From contig JASANC010000749.1 in the NCBI GenBank assembly GCA_030248135.1, positions 1-64,000 on the forward strand: a stretch of DNA of 64,000 nt, written 5' to 3'. The position numbers and the translations under genes were made by a program. The notes under the pieces are model-generated. The model was not told the DNA's origin, searched no databases, and saw nothing but the letters and a program-made list of their open reading frames with translations. Position 1 is the first letter of the stretch; each line of letters starts with the position of its first letter. Shown in pieces: positions 22,761 through 34,000 of the stretch. The stretch is from Theristus sp. LFF4_11 (lineage: Eukaryota > Nematoda > Chromadorea > Monhysterida > Xyalidae).

Positions 22761-24265
22761 ATAAATCTCTTTAGGCTTAGGCTTAGCTGGATAGATCAGC
22801 GGAATGCATCAGCGACGGGATAGTGGCGGGTTGACACACGTTGACGAGGCCAGCGCAGAACGCGTTGAAGCGCAGTTTCACTGTTGGCGTGCACAGCCGC
22901 TTGACGCGAGCACAATGTGATCCGAACCGTCGAAACTGCCAGCAGCAACATTGACGATTGTGCCCGTGCGTAGCTTGGTGGTGATGATGACTTCTCTAGC
23001 GCCCGCTGAGAGTGTCGCTGGTGCCAGTCATTGGCTGCCCGTAGATGACGAATAATGGAATAGAGCATAATGATTTCCGATGTTCCATTTTTTCGCTTTT
23101 TATACGTGTCGTGTAGATAATTACAAAAAATTGTAGTAATTGCCCTTAAAAAATTTGAATTGAATCTAATTTGGATAGTTACTATAATAAATTTTACAAG
23201 TTCTGCGACTGAATGCGTGCGCAGACGTGGAAAGAAAACTAGTTTCTATCTTTATGTGGCAATTCAAAGTCGCCTAAGTGACTCGGCCCTATGTAGGGGA
23301 CTCGGATCACTTTACTAATTTTGAATTCACGCGTCATCCATGAAACTGTGTACCTATCTATGCGCGCATTGAGTTGCGGGACCAAAATAAAAGATCATAC
23401 CTTTTTGTCTGGTCTTCAACTTTTTTTGTTCTGCTTGGCGATTTCATTGTCGTCGTCAAACAAAAAATGCATTTTGAGATGTTGAATACAAAAAATCTGA
23501 ATTTCGCAGTCTCTAACCTTTTGAGTATATTTTTAGCATGAAAGGGTGCTGGAAATTCACACTCATTCAAAAAAAAACACGTTTCATTCAATAGAATTTA
23601 GATCCACAAAAAATAAGGGTGCGGAGTGTGAGCAGCATTCGCTCGGTCAACCAATCAGCTGATTCCCCATATTTTAGAGTTCGACTGAAAATGCTGACTA
23701 TCTGAGCAAAGACTACGCTACCATTATTATTATTGAGTCTCGACACGATCTTTGTGAAAATGCTAATCGTCGGTAGCATTAACCAAAATATTTTCAGAAA
23801 CAGGCAGTGCAAATGCTGAAATTATGACGTACGAAATGGCCGAGTAAATATGGCAGCTTTTTTCAGGGTTCAATGTGCTCGCAAAATTTGAATTAAAAAA
23901 GACGCCCAGAAACCCAACTGTGTGTTAAATTTGTCGTGTGTTTTACACTAATTGATTATTCGTGCTATTCTGTTTTTTCTTTCTCTCTTGGAATTATCTT
24001 TGCATTCTTTAAAAAATCAACTCCTAGTCTGCGCCTGATCCCGCCTTGATGGAGAATACAAGGACTGCTCTTGCTGTACGTATTACGTTAATGCTAGAAT
24101 TGTTTGTATTGACACGATCTGATTACAATCCGTTTTGAAATCCAGCCATTCTAAAAATTTGGCGCCCAAATTGTGCCCATTGTTTTTCGTTTGCTTTGTG
24201 CCAAATAATGAGGAGGTTTTCTGGTCTGCAATTTCGCAGTTCGATTGTGAAAATAAAATGTCGAA
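22761..24265. other. Gene-poor stretch, possible coding relic
   Basis: A GC-rich patch at 22,796-23,068 reads protein-like on the minus strand but shifts frame at least once (for example TGTIVNVAAGSFDGSDHIV in one frame and VKLRFNAFCAGLVNVC in another). It may be two exons or a decayed gene. Around 23,826-24,110 lies a diverged copy of the short repeat seen at 52,906. The remainder is A/T-rich and shows nothing else. Confidence 0.35.
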
Positions 24266-26816
24266 TCACACGTAAATCACGTTGTTATCATTATCGACGT
24301 TTTCATCATCGTCGTCGTCTTCCTCAACCTCTTTGCAGTTTCCATCGGGAATCGCGGGAACAGTCGGTGTGCCCATTTCAACGAGCGAGCGAGCACTGCT
24401 GTTGTTGTGGTTGTTGTTGTCGACGACGACCAGTGCAGGCGCCTGTGCACCGCGCGACATTGACACTTGACTGTTTGACAGTGAACTGTTGCAGTCGGAG
24501 CGGATTTCGATGCGATTGCAGCCGCTGCCCAAGCTGTCCTGCGTCAGTCGTGGCAGCAGTCGAACGCGTTTCTTGCCGACCGCCGACGGTGGCTTCAATG
24601 CGAGCAGGATCGCCATCTGGTCGTATTGTGTCGTGCGCACAACAGAAGGACAACGAGCTTGGCGGAACGTCGTTGACGCAACCGCTGGACAACTGGCCAC
24701 TGTCAGTGTTCGAGACAGCGGAACCTCTATAATTGGAGAACACATGTTTCTTGTATCCACCACAATAATTGATTCCTCGCCCCTTTTTCCACGTTTCCCG
24801 TTTGTTGAAAATCAAATTGTGATTTTCGAGACTGTTTGCCTGAGAACAACAGCGACGCCAGCTTGACCTTTTAAAAGTACTTGACCAACCGTAACGTCCC
24901 CGTTTCCATAACATTGCCAGATTGTACAGTCTGCAGACAGCTCTGTAGATGGTTTCTCTCAGTTCACAATGGAAGAACAGATAAATTGGAAGACGGAGGG
25001 CACACGCGATGACGGTCAACAGCGAGACGAGGTCGGTGCCGACCAGGTAGAACACGCAGTGGTTTGTGTCTCGTAATGTCTCAATGTCAACGTGCTCCCA
25101 TGCACTGATCACCACGTTCAACATGTTGCTCGCCAGATACGTGCTCACAATCACCACGAACGTTCTCGTTGCCGACCGCACGTTGCGCTGAAGAAATAGC
25201 TGCATTGCACGCACACAATGTTGGAAAGCGCTCAAAAATACAGTTTGTAATTTGAGTTGGCAAAATCAGTTTGAACTTCAGTGCCAGGTTTTTGAAGACC
25301 CGGTTTTTCAGACAACCAGCCTGACGCTTCCATCTTCAGCGTGCACAAAGTTACTCGAATCCATTTGAAAGTTATACAAAACAAGTCTCGACGCGCTTAT
25401 TTCAAAAATCACATTTGTTTTTTTTAATTTGACCACTTTAAAAAAACTGAACGCCCTAATTTCAAAAATCATATTTGTTTTTTGCGTTCACTTTTTGTAC
25501 TAAAAACATAAAAAACCGTTTTTCTGTTACTTTTTGTTAAACTTCGGTTTACCTTGTGTGACGTGTTCGCGAAACGAAAAAGCGCCGCACGCCGCTGAGT
25601 GGCGTTGAGTGCGTGGATGATGCGTAAATTGAAAAACGACAACAAGCCAAACGGAATAAACACTGTGAACATGTTGCGCATCCAGAAACTATAGAATTCG
25701 TATTCAAATGTTTGTGTAAACTCTGTCGGGCGTATGAAATACCGTGGAGGTTGGTCAGCAGTGGTGCAGTTGTCCGGTGAAGTTGAGTCAATCTGCAACG
25801 TTTTTGAGGTGCCTAAAAGGCAGACTGTTTTGGTTATTCTAGTTTAGGTTGTATGAGTAGCGAGTGGCTAGTCCAGTGCGGGGTGCAAAATTTTCGAGGA
25901 GGAAACCATTGTCAGAGTACATTTACAATATTGAAAATCTGAATCTACAGTGATAAAACTTACTTGATATTCAAATAGAATGGGTGACTTCATAAATACA
26001 GCGAGGGCAAACGATGCGGCGCAGATCCACTTTCGATACTCCTTAACCCTGCGGTGGAGAGTGACGCGTTTTGTTGCCAGTAAGTATCTGCAATGTGAAT
26101 AGTGACTTGACATCACCACAGATTCGCAACAGTTCGAACCACTATCTTTAAGTAAATAACATCACAAATATCAGAACTGCGCACAAAATCATATACAGTC
26201 GAATTCTATATTATGGGCAATCAGCTGATTTGGTTGGTAACCACGTGATGCATGCTTTCTGTGCAAACCAACTACTCCGCCTCCACAGCAATGCCTGTAC
26301 AGAATGCATGCATCACGTGATCACCAACCAATCAGTGGATTGCCTATAATTTAGGATTCGATTCTACCTCTCCAGTTGCAGCGCAACGATCAAGTACGAT
26401 ATAGCAGTGAGTGCAATGTGACTGAACGCGAGTCCAACGGCGTAATAGTGCGCCCAAATGCGCGTCAACAGAGGCACGTCGTAGCGGTCACGGATCAAGT
26501 CGACCACGATCACCGGAATGTACAACGCTGACACGCACGCGTCACAGGCCGCCCAGAGCAACAGGTACAGAAAGTAGGTGCGTGTGCACCGCGCTCGTCC
26601 CAGCAACGCGTAGAAGATCAGTGAATTCTCGGCAACGCTGACCAGCGAACAGGCGCTGCCGAATGAGACGATCAAATAGAACACTGAGTTCACTTGTGAA
26701 TACAAAGGACAGTACTCGACGCAGCTGCCCGCCATGTCCCGCAGAGTGGACGACGGCAAAAACAAAGTGTCGCCCGACAACTCGTCATTATAAACACTCA
26801 TGGTGTCGACTTTCAC
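24266..26816 (-). CDS. FMRFamide-receptor-like class A GPCR
   Basis: Five exons on the minus strand: 26816-26368, 26087-25964, 25792-25553, 25187-24890, 24726-24266; 523 aa. Seven hydrophobic segments are visible: TM1 about 41-70, TM3 ending in VALQLERY (ERY for DRY), TM6 after RNVRSATRTFVVIVSTYL, and TM7 with CALRLPIYLFF in place of NPxxY. Position 3.25 is Tyr rather than the usual disulfide Cys, as in Drosophila FMRFamide receptor. The ATRT-VVIV-TYL-SN-LNV signature fits nematode FMRFamide-type receptors. It would sit in the plasma membrane and signal through G proteins to a peptide ligand I cannot name. The last exon is Ser/Asn-rich and ends in an acidic run (EVEEDDDDDENV). The donor of exon 4 is the least certain boundary. 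Confidence 0.88.
26196..26364. mobile_element. 169-bp hairpin MITE in the GPCR splice donor
   Basis: The left end CAGTCGAATTCTATATTATG and the right end CCTATAATTTAGGATTCGATTC are inverted repeats about 60 bp long with a short loop, including CACGTGATGCATGC on both arms. TA flanks both ends (26,194-26,195 and 26,365-26,366), as in Tc1/mariner-type MITEs. A diverged piece of one arm occurs near 23,645. Confidence 0.75.
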
Positions 26817-27378
26817 GTCATACGACCCTGATCGTCACCGCTGTGCTGTCGATTCGACACCGCGTTTCATTTGGTGTCCGTCGTATTGTACATTGTATGT
26901 CATTTAATTAATGGAAAATTGTTGTTGGCTTGTAAATTCACATGATCGGATTGATGATAAACTCTCAGTGTTATACAACAGCAATATCAGGTTAAAAAGT
27001 TTGCCATGCGTGCGGCAGATTCAGCGATGTTTCCTTCCGGTGAAGTAAAGTTTGAACTCTCATTTGCATGACTGAATAAGGCATTGTGCACAGCAAACTC
27101 GTTTTCGAAAAGAGTTTCAATGCGGTGTAGGGGGCGCTGCATTAATGAGAAGTGAACTTGTGCGCTGTGTGACGCTCATGCCTGAATGAGCCCGTTTAAT
27201 CAAAGTAGATCATCTGCAAGACAAACAAGCTAAGTGCGTCGTCGTGATGTTTATGTGTACTTCTTGTTCCCGTGATTCACGTTTTCTTTGATCGCATTCA
27301 CTCACAGTTCATAGTAAATCATGTGAGAAGATTTGGCAGAAAGCGTGCGTGCAGAGGAGATAAAGCGATCGTCTCGGC

Positions 27379-27384
27379 TTTATT
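27379..27384 (-). promoter_or_regulatory. Poly(A) signal of Ly6-like gene
   Basis: AATAAA on the minus strand, 83 bases after the stop codon at 27,467. Confidence 0.6.
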
Positions 27385-27466
27385 CAGAAAAACCACAAAA
27401 TGAATGTGTCACTACGTGGCATAATTATGCTGCAGAATGATCTCGTTTTGAAACTTTTCACATACG

Positions 27467-28081
27467 TCAGAGACGGAAAGCAAAGTTAATCCGTTCAAAG
27501 TTGTTCCATATAATCAGAGAGAGCCCCGCGATGCCGAGCAGACGCATTACGCCGCCGGTCGGTCGAGTGCGCTGTGCGCGTGCGAGTGCCTTTGCTCTCA
27601 GCCAGTTCATTTCGTGCACGAATCTGACGGCGGACGTGCCGACGTTGCAGTTGTCACTGCGGCAGCAGCAGATGTACGCGCTGCGTGTCTCGCCACACCG
27701 GTAGCCTCTGATGGTCGTTTTGTGCTCTCTGAACCCTTCGTAGCCGGCGCAGTAGCTGGCCGTTCGCGTGTCGCAGTCGCGCAACAACAGGGTTACACTG
27801 CAAAAGGAGTGGCTCATGATTGGAAATCCGATCCTAATTCGTTTGATTAGCAAGTTGAAAAAGAGCCATATTCACAATACGCCCAATCAGTGGCTTTGAT
27901 CATAAACTCACTTGAACTTGGGTATTTTTTCGAAGCAGTACTGTCCTCGACATCTTATGCCTGCCTTTGGCTTTTCATTTGGTGTCACCGGTGTGAAGCA
28001 TTTCAGCGATTCAACAGTTGCCAAAATTGTGCTCAATAAGTGAAACAATCCGAATGGGAGATAAAGCCAATTGGTAATCAT
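27467..28081 (-). CDS. Ly6/ODR-2-like cysteine-rich surface protein
   Basis: Two exons on the minus strand, 28081-27912 and 27797-27467, joined in phase 2; 166 aa. Residues 1-30 are a signal peptide ending before LKCF. The ectodomain has the three-finger Ly6 pattern: LKC, then C(R/x)GxYCF, RDCDTR, SYC, YRC, and a closing CCCRSDNCN. A C-terminal hydrophobic stretch (VMRLLGIAGLSLIIW) followed by few residues suggests a GPI signal or membrane anchor. Nematode proteins of this design (ODR-2/HOT group) sit on neurons and other cells; a specific role cannot be read here. The start at 28,081 was preferred over an upstream in-frame Met at 28,150 because it opens the signal peptide. Confidence 0.8.
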
Positions 28082-31000
28082 ATTGCTGGTACAGCTTAGC
28101 TGCGCACATTGAATCAGTTTTTGAAACGCAAGTTCATTACTCCAGGACACTGAAGAAAGTATGTTTTTTAACTGCTGCTGCTGTACGTACTACGTACTTT
28201 TATGTTGCAATTTATTTTAAAAATCTTCAAATAACAACAAATATGAAAAACACACACACACACAAGTAGGCAGACTAATATGCTTTCGTTTTCGACAGTT
28301 CACAAAGAGCTGCTAAAATTATGAAAAAAGCACAGATATCTGTTTTTAATGTGTGGTTTCTCGTGGCGGCATTATTCGCTTTCTGACCGTCTCGTAAGAT
28401 ATGAATCGTGAACAATGTTCTACGGGGGCCGTATGAACGAAACGACAGCCGTCGCTGCGTGCAGTGCGTTCGCATGGCACAGCAAAAGACACTGATGCTC
28501 GAATGCCACTGTGTTGGCGTGTGGGCGCAGTCTGTGGCACGATTAATCACAGCACACGGCGTCATCCATTATTTGCACTCGTTATTGTGTCTGCCGCTGA
28601 TCTGCCCGTTATGAAATGTGCTGCGCGCTTTGTTTTAAAAAATGTTAGCTGAAAAAGATGATCTTCAGCCGTGTGATGTTATTCAATGAACTTTTGTGTC
28701 ATCAATTTCAGCTTTGCGACCATCCCAATTGTGCAGCAAATACGCTGACGATCGTCGTTCATTAATTTTTGTGATTGAACATTGCAGCCGATTCGGCCCC
28801 AGGATAGACGACATAAATTTTCCGCCGGCATGTTAAAAAGACGTTATATGGTGTGGCGCAACAGCGTTTGACAGTTAAAGAGCATTCTGCGGTGCACCAT
28901 TTTCACCAGCAGAATCAGGAGATCAATTCCAGGTTTATTTTTTAGCGTCGGTAAAAAACTTGGATTTGATTTACACGTACCTGACACAACACAAAAAAGA
29001 ACGAAGTGATGGTACACGTGTAGTATGCATGTGTGCTAAGGGTGTTTCTCTGATGTTCACATGACAACGCATCAGACGATGGTTTTCAAGCAAACTGTTT
29101 ATCTTTATAAGAAAGAAGTCTCATTCTGAAATGGTAGACAGACACTGATGATGTCATTTGCAAGACACGCCGTTGTTACAATGACAGATTTGTTTGTTTG
29201 TTGCACCGCCAGCTTGTCGGTTTGTTGAAAATGAGAACGGTCAGAAGAAGCTGAAGAGTCTGTGCGTTTGCGAGTAATAAAGCGAGTGAGTCTCGGACGG
29301 GTCGCAGGCTAACCTGATTACTGCGAGCGAGTCTTCCTCCGCAAATGCACGGCACCATCGCAACTAGTTTTTTCAGGTTTTCGAGTGTTTATTGTAACAT
29401 GTTTGCTGTGTTTTGCTGTACTTTCGTTTTAGTTTTACTTTGACAATTATTTGTAACGGTGTTCAAGTTTTATTCCACCAATTCCTCTTTTCAACAAAGA
29501 AACGTTACGTTTCTGCTTTGGTCGCAGTTCGGCGTTTAATTATGATTTTCACCAGAAATTAATGTACCAGAGAACCTGAGATTGCAATGATGTCAGTCAT
29601 GGATGGCATCGATGCCACGATGATTGATGCCAGGCTGGAGAGGTACATCAATGCCAGAGGTACATATGTAACCTCATGAACCTTGGGTACCTAATGAACT
29701 CAAAAAGGAAAAAAAGGAAAACTGCAACGATGAAAACGTTTCAGTTTGTGTACCGATAAACAAAGAGGCTTTGCATTTTTCAACCACATTTTTGTATTTA
29801 GTTTGCGTGATCTTTATTTTTTCTGCTGTTTCCGTGCCAGTGGCCGACCACTAAGCCGATACAAGCTGTACAAATTTTCAGCTCCAATTTCTCTTTCTAA
29901 TTTTGGAGTTGCTGCATTCTTTCAACATTTTTAAAAAAGTAACACACTTTTGCGACTGGTGTCTCCATCGAGCACATTTTTGCCTGTCTTTTTTACAGCT
30001 GCGAAAAAAACACCAAATTTAATTAGCACGCATTTTCTGGGTAGGGAATACATATGCATTTGCCGAAGATAGAAGAGAACATACATGTATGTTTTTGTAC
30101 GTGCATGTATCTAGCTGATACATACATGTATGTGTACAGTATATGCAACGATATATATTCAATCAAGGTACAATTTTGGGAAAATCGCAGGGGAGGCGTC
30201 AGGCGATTTTCAGACGTTATGCAAAGACTTCCTGATCGCTTATTGCTACCAGATCTGCGGATACACAAGGACACCGGTGTTAACGGAAAGTGCCCTGCGC
30301 TGAGACGTACATTTCTCAGCGGTTTGCCGTCGCGGCCACATCTTCTTATTCGGTTGTGCTTTTGACGCAACGCTGCGTGGATATGCTTGTGTTTGTGGCA
30401 CTTTACGTTCATTAGCACATGCATTCGTTGGCCCACCCACCCCACACGCATTTTTGTTTTCGGTCGTTTTTTTGTTGTTGACTTCGAAGGGACAGCTGCT
30501 TGATATTCGCTCGTTCCCCGTGCGGCCAGTCTTGTTTCTGTGTCTTGTTCTGTTCTTGTTGTTACCGTTGCTGGTATTTGTCGCAAGCAGCAAGTTGCTC
30601 TATTTCCAGCAGCAACCACTGCTATGCACATGCCTATTTTTGCCACAGAAGCTGCTTTTTTGCTTATTCCTTTTTTGTTTGCCAGCCTTCTAAAAGCACG
30701 CACACACCATAATTGCCAACATGTAAATGCCATTGTTTTCACACGTTCTGTAGTTGCCGGATTTTCTATTCAAGCCTTTTTGTTGATGGGTTTAGTGAAA
30801 CAAAGAGAATACCAAAGCTGATGACCATAATCGTCCACAACCAAAAACACCAAACACAAAGTTGTCGAGCAGAAAAATGCTTAGCAATCACAAAAACTCC
30901 ACAAATCGTTTTCTATTTTTTCAGCACATGCACGCGCATACGCCATGATTTTACAGCTGTTTGCAGAAGCTGTTCCCCGGTGGATCATAAAAGGCTCGCA

Positions 31001-34000
31001 CCGCACTTTTTGTTGACAGAAGACAAATTTTTTTCTCTCAAATCCTTTGCTGTTCAACGGTTTTCTGCGCTCAGCCGCAAAAATAAAAACCGCCGCGAGC
31101 AAACTTTTTTCATTGCGCATATGAAATTATGCAGCAAAAAGTCACCGACATGCACACGCACGCACGGACTGTTCATCTCAAAGGCTCCACCGCACTTCAT
31201 TGGCTGCACGTCGAGCGTCATGTAGCACTAATATTTCATTTCCTTGTTTATTTTTCGAAAGGTTTAAAAATGAAGGGGCAAAGCAACGTCTGCAACAGTG
31301 TGCACCCTTGCAAAAGCGCGTGTCTCGCCCCGTGAGATTCAAGCGGAGTGCGTGCTGCAGCGCAAAGTCCGCTCGGCAACAGCAGTGTTGCGTAAGCGGC
31401 ATCGCCAACGCAAATCGTTCTGACTGATTATCAATGCGCGTTCGAGACAGGCAAAAAGTGCATGAGATACTGTGTCAATCTGGCCACGACGTTTTCTTGT
31501 TTGCGCAAATTTCATTTTCAACTTCCGGACACGTTGAAAAAAAGCAGCGCTCATTGGAATCTCAGTTGGAAAACGAACACAACACAAGAAAAAAGAGTAA
31601 AAGTAAGTCTTCAGGGTGGTTACTTGTAGCATTGCCATGGACAGGGTGTTTCCTTAAATCAAACTATAAATTTTTGGAAGCCATCTCAAATGCTAAAACC
31701 GTGGCAGATGAAGTTTAATTCATGCTGAATTCAAAAATGCTAACGAAAACTTTACCCGAGCTTTCTATTCAGCCCTAATCGCATATTCGATAAGGATGGA
31801 AAAAGCGTTATTTTTTGAAAATGAACTGAGAGTCAAAAACACCTCACAAAACCTTTAAATACCCCAGAAACCCAAATCAAAGTCTCACTGTTTTAATCTG
31901 GTGCTCTAAAGTTGATTTAAGTGGAGATTCAAAAAAGTATCGAATTCGAATCAGGTTTCAGGTATCACCAAATTGCTCCATGCACTAAAACCAATTTGAA
32001 AGAGAATTCGAAGGAACATTTTTAAAAAAACAAATTTAAAACCACCAATTTTAAGGTATTGAGGGGTGTATTTCTGATTTTCCCTTTGGATATTTTGTTG
32101 AGGTCATTTTTAGGGCACACAGAGCAGTTTGATAACACCGGATTTAAATTAAATTCGGCATTTTTTTTCCTTATTATTGTTGGTTGTTTGTCAATTTTTG
32201 CTAATAATTTTTTTAGGTAATTTCGACGTATTACCTTTAATACTCATAAAGATAACTTTTGAATACCCATTGAAATTGATTTTAGGGCGCAGAGCAATTT
32301 GAGAGTATTTGATTCAAATTTAGTTACGCCGATTTGCAGTATCGCCGTTCATTTTTGCTGTGTATTTCTGATTTTAACAGACTTTTTTATGCATTTTCCC
32401 TTCGAATACCCATTGAGCGCGTGGCGTGGGCACCGGATTTAGCCAACTTGATTCGTTGATTCAGCGTTTTGGGCTCTGCTCCTGATTTTTTACTTATTTT
32501 CGAGCGATCTCGATTTGTACTTTTCGGGTAGGTTTCAAATTTTGTAATGTGTGATATTTACAATTTTTTTACTCTTCTTTAGCCCAGGCCCCAGCGTACG
32601 CGTACCCGACAACTGTGTTTTGATTTGTCCTTTTTTACGTTCACGTTTACCTTTCTGTCCCCCCGCCAAAATTTCCAAGGTTGGAGGACACACCCTGGTG
32701 CGTGGCTACAGATGCCTAGCTTCTAGCACAAGCTTCTCATGTACAATGTACGCCACAGCGCAACAGTTTTCTGATTTTTTCTAGCCAGGTTTGAATAGAA
32801 AAATTGAAAATGAAGTTGTTATGGAGTTCACGTTCAGATACAATTTGCGTCACAGACTTCATTTGTCAACGCAGCTTCTGATCTAAATTTACATCTATAC
32901 GTGTGTTACGCTAGAACTTGATGAATTAAAAGTTGTCTGTGTTGCTTCCGTGTTGCAACAAGCACCCAAGCCCATATGACTCTGTGCGACCACTGACAGT
33001 AGACTTCAAATGCTGCTGACTGCGTAGTCTTATCTAGCCACCCCGTTTTTTCTTGCCTGCCGAATTGTGCTCGTGTCGTGGTGAGGACACATTACGTGTC
33101 GCGTTGCAGGCACGACCAAAATGAAGAATACCATGGATAAAGTGCATTAGTGTTCTGAATTTCGTCATGTGGCCACGGCACTGGATTTCCCCAGGGCGCC
33201 CCAACGCTGTGTGCCCCGGTGCCCCCGTGTCCTCGTGTTATTCACTGATCGACGCCTTTCGACAGCCGAAATGCACTGCGCACAGCAATGTTTATACAGG
33301 GCAACAAATTATGATATGAGCGCGCATTTGGCGCTGAAACTGCACCACCCATATAACAAACAAACACTTGTTCAACTTGTCAATTTCTCGCAAAGAATAT
33401 GTGTGCATGAAGCATTTTTGGGTGTAAGGCTTTATTTTGGCCAGCACGTGTGCATGTGCAGCACTCAATTTTCACTTTCCACCGTGTAGCCATGGAATGT
33501 GCGCGCTCGAGCGCGAATTTCTCTGACGCAGCTGTCAATAATGGTTCGTCTTGATCACGTCTGACACACGCAGCCGCATTGTCGCCTGTAACATTGCGGT
33601 TCACATTTTCTTCGGGGCACCATCCGTTGTTGTTCGACTTTTCAACTTGCTGCCGCGGTTTCAGTACACTTTTTTTCACAGACTCTTTTGATTTCAGCTT
33701 TGATTCCCGCCCAGCTTATATACCGTATTACCCCCAATAAACCCCCATGGGGGATTAATACGTCAGCAACTTTTAGGGGTGGGGGTTTATTGGTGGGGGG
33801 GGGATTATTGGTGGGGGGGGGTTTATTTACAAAAAAATTTTAGGGGTGGGGGTTTGTTAAAAAATGGCAAAAATACCTTGCATGGCAGGCAAGAAAGTCG
33901 CAGAAACTTCTACTCTACATAGAAATTTCCTTTTATAACAGCCTTTTGTAATGAAATTACTATAAACTCACCCATTTGGGGCCTTTGGTAGCACAATTTC

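Noticed and set aside
24378..25235. Single 285-codon minus-strand exon for the GPCR C-terminus
   Set aside because: An intron from 24,889 to 24,727 moves the reading into the frame ending in the acidic tail, and the acceptor at 25,187 (TTTCTTCAG) fits the phase of the previous exon, whereas the open frame's upstream start does not.
27600..27704. Plus-strand frames opposite the Ly6-like exon
   Set aside because: Shadows of the minus-strand gene, whose cysteine pattern and splice phase are specific.
30023..30742. 239-codon minus-strand frame in the gene-free stretch
   Set aside because: No signal peptide, domain or codon bias, and overlapping frames on the other strand are equally open.
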